Part shown: positions 8,871 to 16,118 of the stretch, in pieces
Position numbering within the stretch: the first letter of the stretch is position 1
Layout of the letters: each line of letters begins with the position of its first letter
Source of the DNA: Nocardia sp. NBC_01503
GTDB taxonomy: Bacteria > Actinomycetota > Actinomycetes > Mycobacteriales > Mycobacteriaceae
Assembly: GCF_036327755.1 (NCBI RefSeq)
Contig: NZ_CP109596.1
Span: 7,626,001-7,690,000 of the forward strand
Reading direction: 5' to 3'
Length of the DNA: 64,000 nucleotides
Made by a program: the position numbers and the translations under genes
Notes under the pieces: model-generated
What the model was told of the DNA's origin: nothing
What the model saw: only the letters and a program-made list of their open reading frames with translations
Database searches by the model: none

Positions 8871-10354
8871 GCGCGGATCGGGTGCAGCGCACACGTCGAC
8901 TCATCCGGACCGGCGAACTCGCCGATGCCACCGAAGAACTCCTCGCCGACGGTTATCGGCTCGGCTTGGTCGCCGCTCATGACGACGGCGACGGCGTCTT
9001 GCGCGTCGTGTATCTGTTCCTCGCGGGCCGACCCGACCGTCGGCTGGAACTGGAATGCCATCTGCCCGCCCACGATCCGGTGCTGCCGTCACTGGCATAC
9101 ATTTCATTTCCCGCCGGACGGTTCGAACGGGAAATGATGGACCTCTACGGGATTCGTGTGCACGGCCATCCCCGCCCACGCCGCCTGGTCCGCCATGCGC
9201 ACTGGCCCGAGGACTGGCACCCGATGCGCGCCGACGCTCACCGGATCCCGGATTTCCACGGAGCGGAAGAGTTGCGATTCCTGACTGTCGGCGGCAACGG
9301 CGTCTACGAAATACCCGTCGGCCCGGTACACGCCGGACTCATCGAGCCCGGTCATTTCCGGTTCTCCGTAGTCGGCGAGACGGTGGTGCGACTCAAGGCC
9401 CGGCTGTGGTATCTGCATCGAGGTATCGAGCGACTGTTCCACGGTCGCAGCGCAACCGACGCGGTCGACCTCGCCGAACGGATCAGCGGTGACACCTCCG
9501 CGGCCCACGCGCTGGCCCACAGCCTCGCGGTCGAGGAAGCATGCGCGATCACGGTGCCGGACGATGTCCACCGGCTGCGCGCCATACTCGTCGAGATGGA
9601 GCGGCTCTACAACCATGCGGCCGACCTGGGCGCGCTGGCCAACGATGTCGGATACGGGCTGGCCAACGCCCACGCCCTGCGTATTCGAGAGCGATTGCTG
9701 CGCTTGAATACGGCGGTGACCGGGCACCGCCTGTTGCGCGGCGCGATCCGTCCGGGCGGAGTGGTGCTGCGCGCTCTGCCCGACGCGCGCGAGTTACGTT
9801 CACTGGCAACCGATCTCGCCGAGGTAGCCGAGCTCACACTGCGCAATGGGCTGGTCTTCGACCGCTTCGCCGGGACCGGCATACTCACCGGCGACGACGC
9901 CCGCGCACTGGGCTGCCTGGGATACTCCGCCCGCGCCAGCGATCTGGTCACCGACGCCCGCCTGGACCATCCCGCGGTCGAACTGCCCGTCACCGAGATC
10001 CGCGCCGACGCCGGCGATGTCCTCGCCCGCTTCACCATGCGCCGGGACGAATTCGCCGCCTCCACCACACTGGTCACAGAACTGACCGAAAATCACTGCG
10101 GAACAATAGAATTCATCACCGGCCCGAGCACCACCGCCTCCGGAACCGGGGTCGGTATCGTAGAGGGCTGGCGTGGCACAATCACACACCGGGTGGAGAT
10201 CGATACGGCCGGGCGGCTGACACGAGCCAAGATCGTCGATCCGTCCTGGTTCAACTGGCCGGCATTGCCGGTGGCGATGAGTGAGACGATCGTGCCGGAC
10301 TTCCCGCTGGTCAACAAGAGTTTCAATCTCTCCTATGCGGGCAACGATCTCTGA
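8867..10354 (+). CDS. hycE: HycE-like large subunit lacking Ni-binding cysteines (Rv0087 type)
   Basis: A 495-residue fusion of an N-terminal NuoC-like domain (LAYISFPAGRFEREMMDLYGI near residue 80) with a NuoD/[NiFe] large-subunit domain (WYLHRGIERLF near residue 182). The two nickel-ligand CxxC motifs of true hydrogenases are absent. The first site reads ERISGDTSAAHALAHS and the C-terminal site PDFPLVNKSFNLSY, neither with cysteine. The protein therefore should not bind a NiFe centre and probably acts like a quinone-binding NuoCD subunit or with an unknown substrate. It is the last gene of the overlapping operon. Confidence 0.85.
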   Translation: MSADRVQRTRRLIRTGELADATEELLADGYRLGLVAAHDDGDGVLRVVYLFLAGRPDRRLELECHLPAHDPVLPSLAYISFPAGRFEREMMDLYGIRVHGHPRPRRLVRHAHWPEDWHPMRADAHRIPDFHGAEELRFLTVGGNGVYEIPVGPVHAGLIEPGHFRFSVVGETVVRLKARLWYLHRGIERLFHGRSATDAVDLAERISGDTSAAHALAHSLAVEEACAITVPDDVHRLRAILVEMERLYNHAADLGALANDVGYGLANAHALRIRERLLRLNTAVTGHRLLRGAIRPGGVVLRALPDARELRSLATDLAEVAELTLRNGLVFDRFAGTGILTGDDARALGCLGYSARASDLVTDARLDHPAVELPVTEIRADAGDVLARFTMRRDEFAASTTLVTELTENHCGTIEFITGPSTTASGTGVGIVEGWRGTITHRVEIDTAGRLTRAKIVDPSWFNWPALPVAMSETIVPDFPLVNKSFNLSYAGNDL

Positions 10355-10377
10355 CCCGGGAGAGGCAATTGTCCTGT

Positions 10378-10395
10378 TGGCTAAACTCTGCAATC
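10378..10395. promoter_or_regulatory. putative ArsR-type operator, copy 4 (upstream of arsR1)
   Basis: TGGCTAAACTCTGCAATC lies about 55 bases before arsR1. The flanking bases (TCCTGTT) are also shared with the arsR2 promoter read on the other strand, so the identity extends over more than 25 bases. This points to duplication of an autoregulated promoter. Confidence 0.6.
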
Positions 10396-10449
10396 ATCGG
10401 GCGGCCATCGGCATCGACTCCGCCGCTGGCGAAAAGGAGTGGCGCACAT

Positions 10450-10779
10450 ATGCCAGGACCGCAACGGCCGCTCCATCGGATGAAAGCCGACTTCTTCAAA
10501 ACTCTCGGCCATCCCATCCGAATCCGCGTGCTCGAATTACTCAGCGAGCGCCAACACGCTGTCGCCGAAATGCTGACCGAGATCGGCGTCGAACCGGCCA
10601 ACCTGTCGCAGCAACTGTCCATCCTCCGCCGCGCCGGCCTGGTCACCGCGCGCCGCGACGGGATCTCGATGATCTACGAACTCGCCACCGCCGACGTCGC
10701 CGAACTCTTGGCCGCGGCGCGGGACATCCTCACCGGCGTGATAGCCGGCCAGGCAGAAGCCCTGGAGCGGCCCGCCTAA
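10450..10779 (+). CDS. ArsR-family regulator (Rv0081 type), copy 1
   Basis: A 109-residue winged-helix repressor. The recognition helix is in VEPANLSQQLSILRRAGLV (residues ~48-66), after MKADFFKTLGHPIRIRVLELLSE. No metal-binding cysteine pair of classical ArsR/SmtB sensors is seen, as in Rv0081 of M. tuberculosis, a hub regulator of the hypoxic response. AAGGAG lies a few bases before the ATG. In M. tuberculosis the regulator precedes the hyc genes; here it follows them. It is near-identical to the second regulator at 12707-13036. It probably represses its own promoter and the other units carrying the shared element. Confidence 0.85.
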   Translation: MPGPQRPLHRMKADFFKTLGHPIRIRVLELLSERQHAVAEMLTEIGVEPANLSQQLSILRRAGLVTARRDGISMIYELATADVAELLAAARDILTGVIAGQAEALERPA

Positions 10780-10820
10780 GCGAGTCCACACCCCGAAGGT
10801 AGGGTGTGTGCGCCGTCATT

Positions 10821-10838
10821 GATTGCAGGTTTTCTAAA
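10821..10838. promoter_or_regulatory. putative ArsR-type operator, copy 5 (upstream of SulP remnant/malic-like 1)
   Basis: GATTGCAGGTTTTCTAAA is the same element in reverse orientation. It shares GATTGCAG and TTT with the plus-strand reading of the arsR2 site and lies about 40 bases before the GTG of the SulP remnant. It very closely matches copy 6. Confidence 0.5.
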
Positions 10839-10875
10839 CTTAAGATCTAGTTGTTTCATGAAGGAGAGTACGGCC

Positions 10876-11130
10876 GTGACCGAGCAGTCCACCACCCTCA
10901 CCGGTACCGTCCGTTCCGGGGCACGCACGGTGGTCGCCAACAGCACGCCCGCCAGTGCGGCCAAGGGAATGTCGGAGTGCACGACCACATCGTCGCCTAC
11001 CGCATCGACGGGCCGCTGTTCTTCGCCGCGGCCCGCCGCTTTCTGCTCGAGTTCGCCGAGGTGTCCGAGGTGCATGTGGTCATCCTGCGCACAGCACCCG
11101 GCACCCCGTCCGCTCGAGCCCGTGAAAGTG
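10876..11130 (+). pseudogene. SulP-type anion transporter remnant (deleted, frameshifted)
   Basis: A GTG with an AAGGAG ribosome-binding site starts VTEQSTTLTGTVRSGARTV, where VRSGAR resembles a membrane-domain loop of SulP permeases. The frame then loses meaning. In another frame (about 10965-11100) the sequence HIVAYRIDGPLFFAAARRF is read, the start of a SulP C-terminal STAS domain. Most transmembrane helices and the end of the STAS domain are missing. The two pieces lie in different frames, so a large deletion plus frameshift is the simplest reading. The promoter element in front is intact and may now serve the downstream malic-like gene. Confidence 0.6.
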
Positions 11131-11141
11131 AGGCCACCGCA

Positions 11142-12014
11142 GTGACGAGCCATATGAAGTCCGGTCACCACAACGCGGCCCCGCGCAAAAGAACGGACTC
11201 GGGCAGCATGGGGGCCGCGGTGGTCGGGGTGTGGGGCAGCCGCCGCAATCGAACCAACAGTTCGTGCTGGACAGCCATGGAAGACTACGCCGCGCTGCTC
11301 ACCCGCCGGACAGCCCTGCACGCCTCGGCCATCCCGTTCACCGCTCGGCGACCGTATTCGATCGCCGAGCGAATCACGAAACTCCCTCACCACCTGAACG
11401 CGGTATTCCTGATCGGGCCGAATGCGGCCGAATCCGCTGCGGTGCAATCGATCACAGCCGCCCAGGGCGGACGGTTGGTGATCTCCGAGACCGACGCGCT
11501 CACCACAGCCGTGGCCGCTGCGGCTGCCACGGCACTGCGCGCGAGAAGAGTCCCGCCACGGCACGGCAGGCTTGCCGTGATCGGCGCAGACCGGACACCA
11601 CGCCTGGCAGCCGTACTACTGGAGTGCGGGGCAGCGAGCGTCACCGCAGAGCCCGGCAACACATTCTCCGGGGCCGCGATCCGCAAGCTGATAGTCGATC
11701 ACGACATCACGGTCGACCTCACCGGCCAGGACTCCATGTGGACAGTACCCACGCGCGTAGTCGAGGTTCCCGCCGATCCATATCATTTCGCCGCACTGGC
11801 ACTGCCGGGACTGCTCGGCGCGCTGTGTGGTCACGGCACGACACAGGTCACGATCAGCGCGCTGGCCGCCGCCGCGCGGGCGCTCGCCCTCATCACTCCT
11901 GTCGGCCGAAGGCTGCCCGACGTACACGACCAGAGACTGGACCCGACAGTCGCACAGCATGTCAGCAAGATTCTCGACGCGCCACCCAACGGCCGAACAC
12001 ATACCCGCGGATAG
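11142..12014 (+). CDS. degenerate malic-enzyme-like protein, copy 1
   Basis: A 290-residue protein and clear paralogue of the one at 15052-15915. Both have an N-terminal VG(V/I)W segment with CW-AMEDY, then a Rossmann-like strand (RLAVIGADRTPRLAAVL), and end with LPGLL-LCGH, AAAARALALITP and a VAQHVS helix. That ending resembles the C-terminus of NAD malic enzymes (FPG...AAA.AIA...P...). The catalytic NDD(x)xGT loop of malic enzymes is not visible, so activity is doubtful and the family assignment tentative. GTG 11142 is chosen for its GAGG site eight bases upstream. A small conserved gene follows by 33 bases. Confidence 0.5.
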   Translation: MTSHMKSGHHNAAPRKRTDSGSMGAAVVGVWGSRRNRTNSSCWTAMEDYAALLTRRTALHASAIPFTARRPYSIAERITKLPHHLNAVFLIGPNAAESAAVQSITAAQGGRLVISETDALTTAVAAAAATALRARRVPPRHGRLAVIGADRTPRLAAVLLECGAASVTAEPGNTFSGAAIRKLIVDHDITVDLTGQDSMWTVPTRVVEVPADPYHFAALALPGLLGALCGHGTTQVTISALAAAARALALITPVGRRLPDVHDQRLDPTVAQHVSKILDAPPNGRTHTRG

Positions 12015-12047
12015 AGCGGCGCGGCCAACCGACAAGAGGGAGGATTC

Positions 12048-12374
12048 ATGATCACCCCCAATCGATTCCGATCGTGCCACCCACGAGCGAGCGTCTCGAA
12101 TACGACGCCCGCTTCACTCGGCAAATCGGATCGCGACAGGCGGATGAAAGCGATATACGACCTCGAGCAGATCGTCGGCGCGCTCGAAATCCCCGAACTG
12201 GGCTACTCGACGGTGTCCGACCACGCCGCGATCCACGTACTCGACTCGAATACTCTGGCCGTGGTGGTCGTGTGCGGGCATAACGCGCGAATCATCGAGC
12301 AGGCCATCCTCATCCGGTGCTATCCGCAGGCAGCGGTCCAGATCGACGGGGACGTCATTACGGCCGCCATCTGA
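12048..12374 (+). CDS. small conserved protein, copy 1 (partner of malic-like protein)
   Basis: A 108-residue frame with a strong GGGAGG ribosome-binding site before ATG 12048. The conserved part starts only at residue 33 (MKAIYDLEQIVGALEIPEL). It matches the minus-strand protein at 13173-13403: LAVVV, C-G-N and IIE-AI occur in both. The first 32 residues have no counterpart there and may be an artefact; an internal ATG at 12144 is the alternative start but has a weak site. Function unknown. Its repeated pairing with the malic-like protein suggests a joint role. Confidence 0.6.
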   Translation: MITPNRFRSCHPRASVSNTTPASLGKSDRDRRMKAIYDLEQIVGALEIPELGYSTVSDHAAIHVLDSNTLAVVVVCGHNARIIEQAILIRCYPQAAVQIDGDVITAAI

Positions 12375-12389
12375 CCAGCACCCCGGTCA

Positions 12390-12566
12390 TCAGCCACGAA
12401 TGCTCGGCGAGAAGGCGATGCCCGTACTGACGATCACGAGTGCGGGCGCCGCACACCGGGGACAGGATTGGGATCCCGGCGTCAGAGCCGAAGGCCGGCA
12501 CAGCAATCCGCAGTCGTAGCAACGCAACAGCTGGCCACGCAGTCGGCGAAACGGGGTTACTCGCAT
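12390..12566 (-). CDS. small zinc-ribbon protein, paralogue
   Basis: A 58-residue protein with LLRCYDCGLLCR and CPRCAAPALV, i.e. two zinc-binding cysteine pairs. It matches the plus-strand protein at 2478-2675 in spacing and in the LRGQ lead-in. GAAGGGG lies seven bases before the ATG. Upstream, an 18-codon frame beginning MTDRSDAIVIREG (12557-12613) overlaps the start and could be a leader peptide that couples translation. An ArsR-type element lies about 80 bases upstream, so this is probably a member of the same regulon. Confidence 0.6.
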   Translation of the reverse strand: MRVTPFRRLRGQLLRCYDCGLLCRPSALTPGSQSCPRCAAPALVIVSTGIAFSPSIRG

Positions 12567-12647
12567 TCGGACGCCCCTTCGCGGATCACGATGGCATCGG
12601 AACGATCGGTCATGAGTTCTCTCTTTCGAAAAGCATTAGGTTTTGAG

Positions 12648-12665
12648 TTTAGAAAAATTGCAATC
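12648..12665. promoter_or_regulatory. putative ArsR-type operator, copy 6 (upstream of minus-strand zinc ribbon)
   Basis: Read on the minus strand, GATTGCAATTTTTCTAAA matches copy 5 (GATTGCAGGTTTTCTAAA) at all but two positions. It lies between the zinc-ribbon gene and the end of arsR2. Confidence 0.5.
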
Positions 12666-12706
12666 AGTCGCGAGCAAGCGCCTCCCCGACAACATCGAAA
12701 AGACTG

Positions 12707-13036
12707 CTAGGCGAGACGCTCCAGCGCCTCGGCCTGTCCGGCCACAACCCCGGTGAGAATCGCTCGCGCGGCGGCCAGCATCTCGGCGACTTGCGGCGAG
12801 GTGAGTTCGTAGGTGACGGACAAACCTTCCCTGCGAGCGGCCACAAGCCCGGCGCGACGCAGGATGGAAAGCTGCTGAGACAGATTCGCCGGCTCGACGC
12901 CGATCTCGTCGAGCAGCTGCGAGACCGCGTACTCGTGATCACTGAGCAATTCCAGCACCCGAATCCGGACGGGATGGCCCAGCGTCTTGAAGAAGTCGGC
13001 CTTCATCTGATAGAGCGGCCTACTCAATCCAGTCAT
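12707..13036 (-). CDS. ArsR-family regulator (Rv0081 type), copy 2
   Basis: A 109-residue winged-helix protein of the same length as copy 1. The stretch VEPANLSQQLSILRRAGLV that contains the recognition helix is identical. Differences lie mainly in the effector/dimer part (SDHEYAVSQLLDE versus SERQHAVAEMLTE). Identical recognition helices mean both regulators should read the same operators. The promoter carries operator copy 7, near-identical to that of copy 1. No metal-sensing cysteines are seen. Confidence 0.85.
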   Translation of the reverse strand: MTGLSRPLYQMKADFFKTLGHPVRIRVLELLSDHEYAVSQLLDEIGVEPANLSQQLSILRRAGLVAARREGLSVTYELTSPQVAEMLAAARAILTGVVAGQAEALERLA

Positions 13037-13090
13037 TCGCAAGCCACCCTTCCATCGACAGCACGGCCGCGGCGCGACAATCCGCATTGA

Positions 13091-13108
13091 GATTGCAGAG
13101 TTTAGCAA
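13091..13108. promoter_or_regulatory. putative ArsR-type operator, copy 7 (upstream of arsR2)
   Basis: Minus-strand reading TTGCTAAACTCTGCAATC, about 55 bases before arsR2. It is the reference copy used to compare the others. Confidence 0.6.
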
Positions 13109-13172
13109 ACAGGATAATCAGTCGCCGCGCGGCCGCGGACCCGGGTGTTGGGGCGCGGCCCGCGACCGTCGG

Positions 13173-13403
13173 TCAGATGATGACGGTGATGATGTCACTC
13201 GCGGTGGTGATGCCCCGGGTGTCATGGCACCGACCTCGAATGGCGTCTTCGATGATCTGAGTGTTGCTGCCGCAGAACACGACAACGGCCAGGGTGCTCG
13301 GATCGATCGTTTGCACCAGCGCGTGCGCAGAAACGGTGGCACCAGCGAGTTCGGGCAGTTCGAGATGGCAGATAGTGTTTTCGAGCCGGGCGATTGCGGT
13401 CAT
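13173..13403 (-). CDS. small conserved protein, copy 2
   Basis: A 76-residue protein starting MTAIARLENTICHLELPEL. It is the paralogue of the conserved part of the gene at 12048-12374 (shared LAVVV, CG-N, IIE-AI and a closing I-T-I run). The ATG overlaps the TGA of the PEP carboxykinase gene by four bases, so it is translated with it. Function unknown. The pairing with the malic-like and carboxykinase proteins suggests a small accessory or regulatory subunit. Confidence 0.65.
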   Translation of the reverse strand: MTAIARLENTICHLELPELAGATVSAHALVQTIDPSTLAVVVFCGSNTQIIEDAIRGRCHDTRGITTASDIITVII

Positions 13404-15055
13404 CGGTCACTTTCTTTCTCGGTGGACATCACCTCGGCGAGGCGACGTTTGAGGGCCGCGAGTTCTCGACGCAGCGGGAAGGGAAGTTTGGTGGCCCCGA
13501 TGCTGGAGTACCAATCGCCGATCGACCACGTTTCGGCAGCCCATTCAGCGGGATCAACCGCCAGTGCCGCAAGGACTTTCGCGCTCTCGATGTCCAACCC
13601 TTCCAGGTCGAGCGACTCGAGAGTGGGCACAAAGCCGACCGGGGTCCGTTGCGCATCGGCAGCGCCGGCAATGCGCTGCAGGGCCCATTTCAGGACACGG
13701 ACATTCTCACCGTAGCCGGGCCAGAGAAATGTACCGTCGTCGGCGCGCCGAAACCAGTTGACGTAGAAGATCTTCGGCAGCTTCCGTGCGCTCATGCCGG
13801 CGCCGACGTCCAGCCAATGCCGTAGATAGTCTCCGACGTGGTAGCCGAGGAAGGGCAGCATCGCCATCGGATCGCGTCGCACGATATCCACACTGCCTGT
13901 CGCGGCGCCGGTGGTCTCCGAAGACAGGATTGAGGCGAGGAACACCCCGTGCCGCCAGTTGAAGGACTCGGTGACCAACGGAACTGTGGTCGCGCGGCGA
14001 CCGCCGAAGAAAATCGCCGAAATCGGCACGCCATTGGTGGATTTCGAAGTTCCGCCCGTGATGGCCGCAACCGGGGGCGAATAAGTGTGGACGCAGGGGC
14101 CGCGAGCGCCCCCGGAGAACCCGGCTTCGGGATCGACCGCACAGAGGCGGCCGTCCGCGCCGAATCGCAGCCACGCCATGCCATCGCCGATGGTTTCCGC
14201 GGTCCACCCCTCCAAGGCGGGTTCGAGCATGGCCAGGTTCGTCTTCCCACACGAGGAGGGGAACGCCGCGGCGATGTAGTGCACCTGCCGCTCGGGTGAG
14301 GTGATTTCGAGGATGAGCATGTGCGCGACCAGCCAGCCCTCGGCACGAGCGATAGCCGACGCGATGCGCGGTGGAAAGCGCTTCGTGCCCAGTAACATGT
14401 GCCCGCTGACGCCATAGCTCCAGATCGTGCGTTCCTGCGGGAAGTAGGAGAAGTATTCGGTGTGATCGCAAGGCCACGGCACGTCGCGCTGTCCCGGTTT
14501 CAACGGTGCGCCGACCGAGTGCAGACAGCGGAAGAACTCGGTGCCAGGCGTCAGCCGCTCCCACACCGTGGCCCCCGAACGGGACATGGAGTGCATGGAC
14601 GCCGCAACATATTCCGAATCTGTGATCTGCACACCGTATTTCGGCTCGTCGGCATCGAGCGGGCCCAAACAGAACGCGATCACATACAGGGTGCGCCCGG
14701 CCATGGCGCCGCGGTACTCCTGCGTCATCCGGACCTTCATGTCCACCGGGTCCATCCAGTTGTTCGTCGGCCCGGCATCGACCTCGGCGTAGGAACAGAT
14801 GAACGTTCGGTCCTCGATCCGGGCGATATCGACGGAATCCGAAACGCACTCGAACGAATCACGCTTCCCCGGCAACCGACCGAAAGCACCAATTTCAACG
14901 AGATGCGCTGTCAGCGTGTGCCATTCGTCCGCGGATCCGTCGCACCACACCACCCGATCGGGCTCGGTGATTCCCGCGACGCCGTCGACCCAGTCGGCGA
15001 TCCCGGTATGACGACAAGGGGTGCGGTCCATCCCCGGGACGGTCGAAACGGTCAC
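13400..15055 (-). CDS. pckG: GTP-type phosphoenolpyruvate carboxykinase, internally shortened
   Basis: A 551-residue protein with the GTP-PEPCK P-loop FPSSCGKTNLAML, the GVPISAIFFGGRR strand, RRDPMAMLPFLGYHVGDYLRHWL and FYVNWFRRADDGTFLWPGYGENVRVLKW. It would interconvert oxaloacetate and PEP with GTP. About 50 residues are missing against the ~606-residue family. The segment between EAGFSGGA and GVPISA lacks the normal region with the SRYCTP loop, whose Asn/Arg contact substrate in characterised enzymes. It may thus be inactive or altered. GTG start overlaps the malic-like 2 stop, and its stop overlaps small protein 2. Confidence 0.8.
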   Translation of the reverse strand: MTVSTVPGMDRTPCRHTGIADWVDGVAGITEPDRVVWCDGSADEWHTLTAHLVEIGAFGRLPGKRDSFECVSDSVDIARIEDRTFICSYAEVDAGPTNNWMDPVDMKVRMTQEYRGAMAGRTLYVIAFCLGPLDADEPKYGVQITDSEYVAASMHSMSRSGATVWERLTPGTEFFRCLHSVGAPLKPGQRDVPWPCDHTEYFSYFPQERTIWSYGVSGHMLLGTKRFPPRIASAIARAEGWLVAHMLILEITSPERQVHYIAAAFPSSCGKTNLAMLEPALEGWTAETIGDGMAWLRFGADGRLCAVDPEAGFSGGARGPCVHTYSPPVAAITGGTSKSTNGVPISAIFFGGRRATTVPLVTESFNWRHGVFLASILSSETTGAATGSVDIVRRDPMAMLPFLGYHVGDYLRHWLDVGAGMSARKLPKIFYVNWFRRADDGTFLWPGYGENVRVLKWALQRIAGAADAQRTPVGFVPTLESLDLEGLDIESAKVLAALAVDPAEWAAETWSIGDWYSSIGATKLPFPLRRELAALKRRLAEVMSTEKESDR

Positions 15056-15915
15056 GAGGTGTTTTCCTTTGCCAAAGTCCCGCTCACGTGCTGGGCGACG
15101 GCCGAAGCCAGCAGTCGATGGTGCGGGTCCGGCCGTATTCGCCCGGCGGGCGTGATCAGTGCGATGGCCCGAGCTGCCGCGGCCAGCGCATCGACGGTCA
15201 ACACTCGGCAGTCGTGCCCACACAGGCTGCTGAGCAACCCGGGAAGGACGAGAGCCGTCAGATCGAACAGATCAGCCGGGAGGTTCACCGTGCGCCCGGG
15301 CGCCACCTGGGCAGACGACGTACCGATCAGATCGATCAGCACATCGTGAAACGACATCAATCGGCGCAACTGGATCGTATGCGCTTCACGCCGATCGAAA
15401 CTGGTGACGGTCGCGACACCGACGCGGCCCAGCACCGACCCGAGGCGCGGCACGGCATCGGCGCCGATCACCATCACCCGACCCAATGCCGGGCGAACCC
15501 TCCGGGCATGCAGCGTGGTCACCGCGGCGGCGGCCAGCGCGGCGGCGGTGACATCGAGTTCGGTCACGACCAGCGGCCCCGCCGCAACAGTCACCGCCTC
15601 CTGTAATGCCGTCGATTCGGAGGGCCTCAATCCGGTGACGAACACCGCCGACGCCCGCGCGGACAAGGCGGTGACCCGCGTCGCGACCGCGGGTATGTCC
15701 CGGTCGGTCTGCGGGAACGCCAGCACGCGCAGCGCGGTGTGCGCACTGATCAACGCGGTGTAGTCCTCCATCGCCTCCCAGCACGACCGCGCCATCCGAT
15801 CGCCCCGACCGCGACCGGATGGCTGCCATACCCCAATCACCCCGACATCAACCCCGGTCGAACGCGACGCGCCGGACATGGGGGTGCCGTCTTCGGGCGT
15901 GGGATCGGCGGTCAC
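15052..15915 (-). CDS. degenerate malic-enzyme-like protein, copy 2
   Basis: A 287-residue paralogue of the protein at 11142-12014: shared VGVIGVW, SCWEAMEDYTALI, VMVIGADAVPRLGSVL, LPGLLSSLCGH and AAAARAIALITPAGR. Similarity to the NAD-binding half of malic enzymes is suggestive only. It is the first gene of an overlapping operon with the carboxykinase and small protein 2, hinting at work around the PEP-pyruvate-oxaloacetate node. A GTG start at 15915 is used; GGGAG lies about ten bases before it. An ArsR-type element lies 35 bases upstream. Confidence 0.55.
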   Translation of the reverse strand: MTADPTPEDGTPMSGASRSTGVDVGVIGVWQPSGRGRGDRMARSCWEAMEDYTALISAHTALRVLAFPQTDRDIPAVATRVTALSARASAVFVTGLRPSESTALQEAVTVAAGPLVVTELDVTAAALAAAAVTTLHARRVRPALGRVMVIGADAVPRLGSVLGRVGVATVTSFDRREAHTIQLRRLMSFHDVLIDLIGTSSAQVAPGRTVNLPADLFDLTALVLPGLLSSLCGHDCRVLTVDALAAAARAIALITPAGRIRPDPHHRLLASAVAQHVSGTLAKENTS

Positions 15916-15950
15916 CGTGGATGCATCTCCCGTCTATACGAGGTTCGCAT

Positions 15951-15968
15951 TTTAGAAGTTATGCAAGT
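15951..15968. promoter_or_regulatory. putative ArsR-type operator, copy 8 (upstream of malic-like 2 operon)
   Basis: Plus-strand reading TTTAGAAGTTATGCAAGT, related to copy 6 (TTTAGAAAAATTGCAATC) in the TTTAGAA and TGCAA halves. It lies in the divergent region between the malic-like 2 operon and the NADH dehydrogenase gene and might serve both. This is one of the weakest copies. Confidence 0.4.
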
Positions 15969-16118
15969 AGAGACTAGCTGCTGCCTATCGGATCCGACTC
16001 ATCGGGTTCGACGATCAGCGCCAACGGATGGAAATCCGCTGATCACTCGGGAGAACCGGTCTCCTCGAAGAACTCACGGCCGCCGACATGCGGCCCGCTC
16101 GATTGTTATGGTGATGCG

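Noticed and set aside
10876..11130. A functional small STAS-domain protein
   Set aside because: The STAS-like piece is not in frame with the start codon that has the ribosome-binding site, and only the first third of a STAS domain is present.
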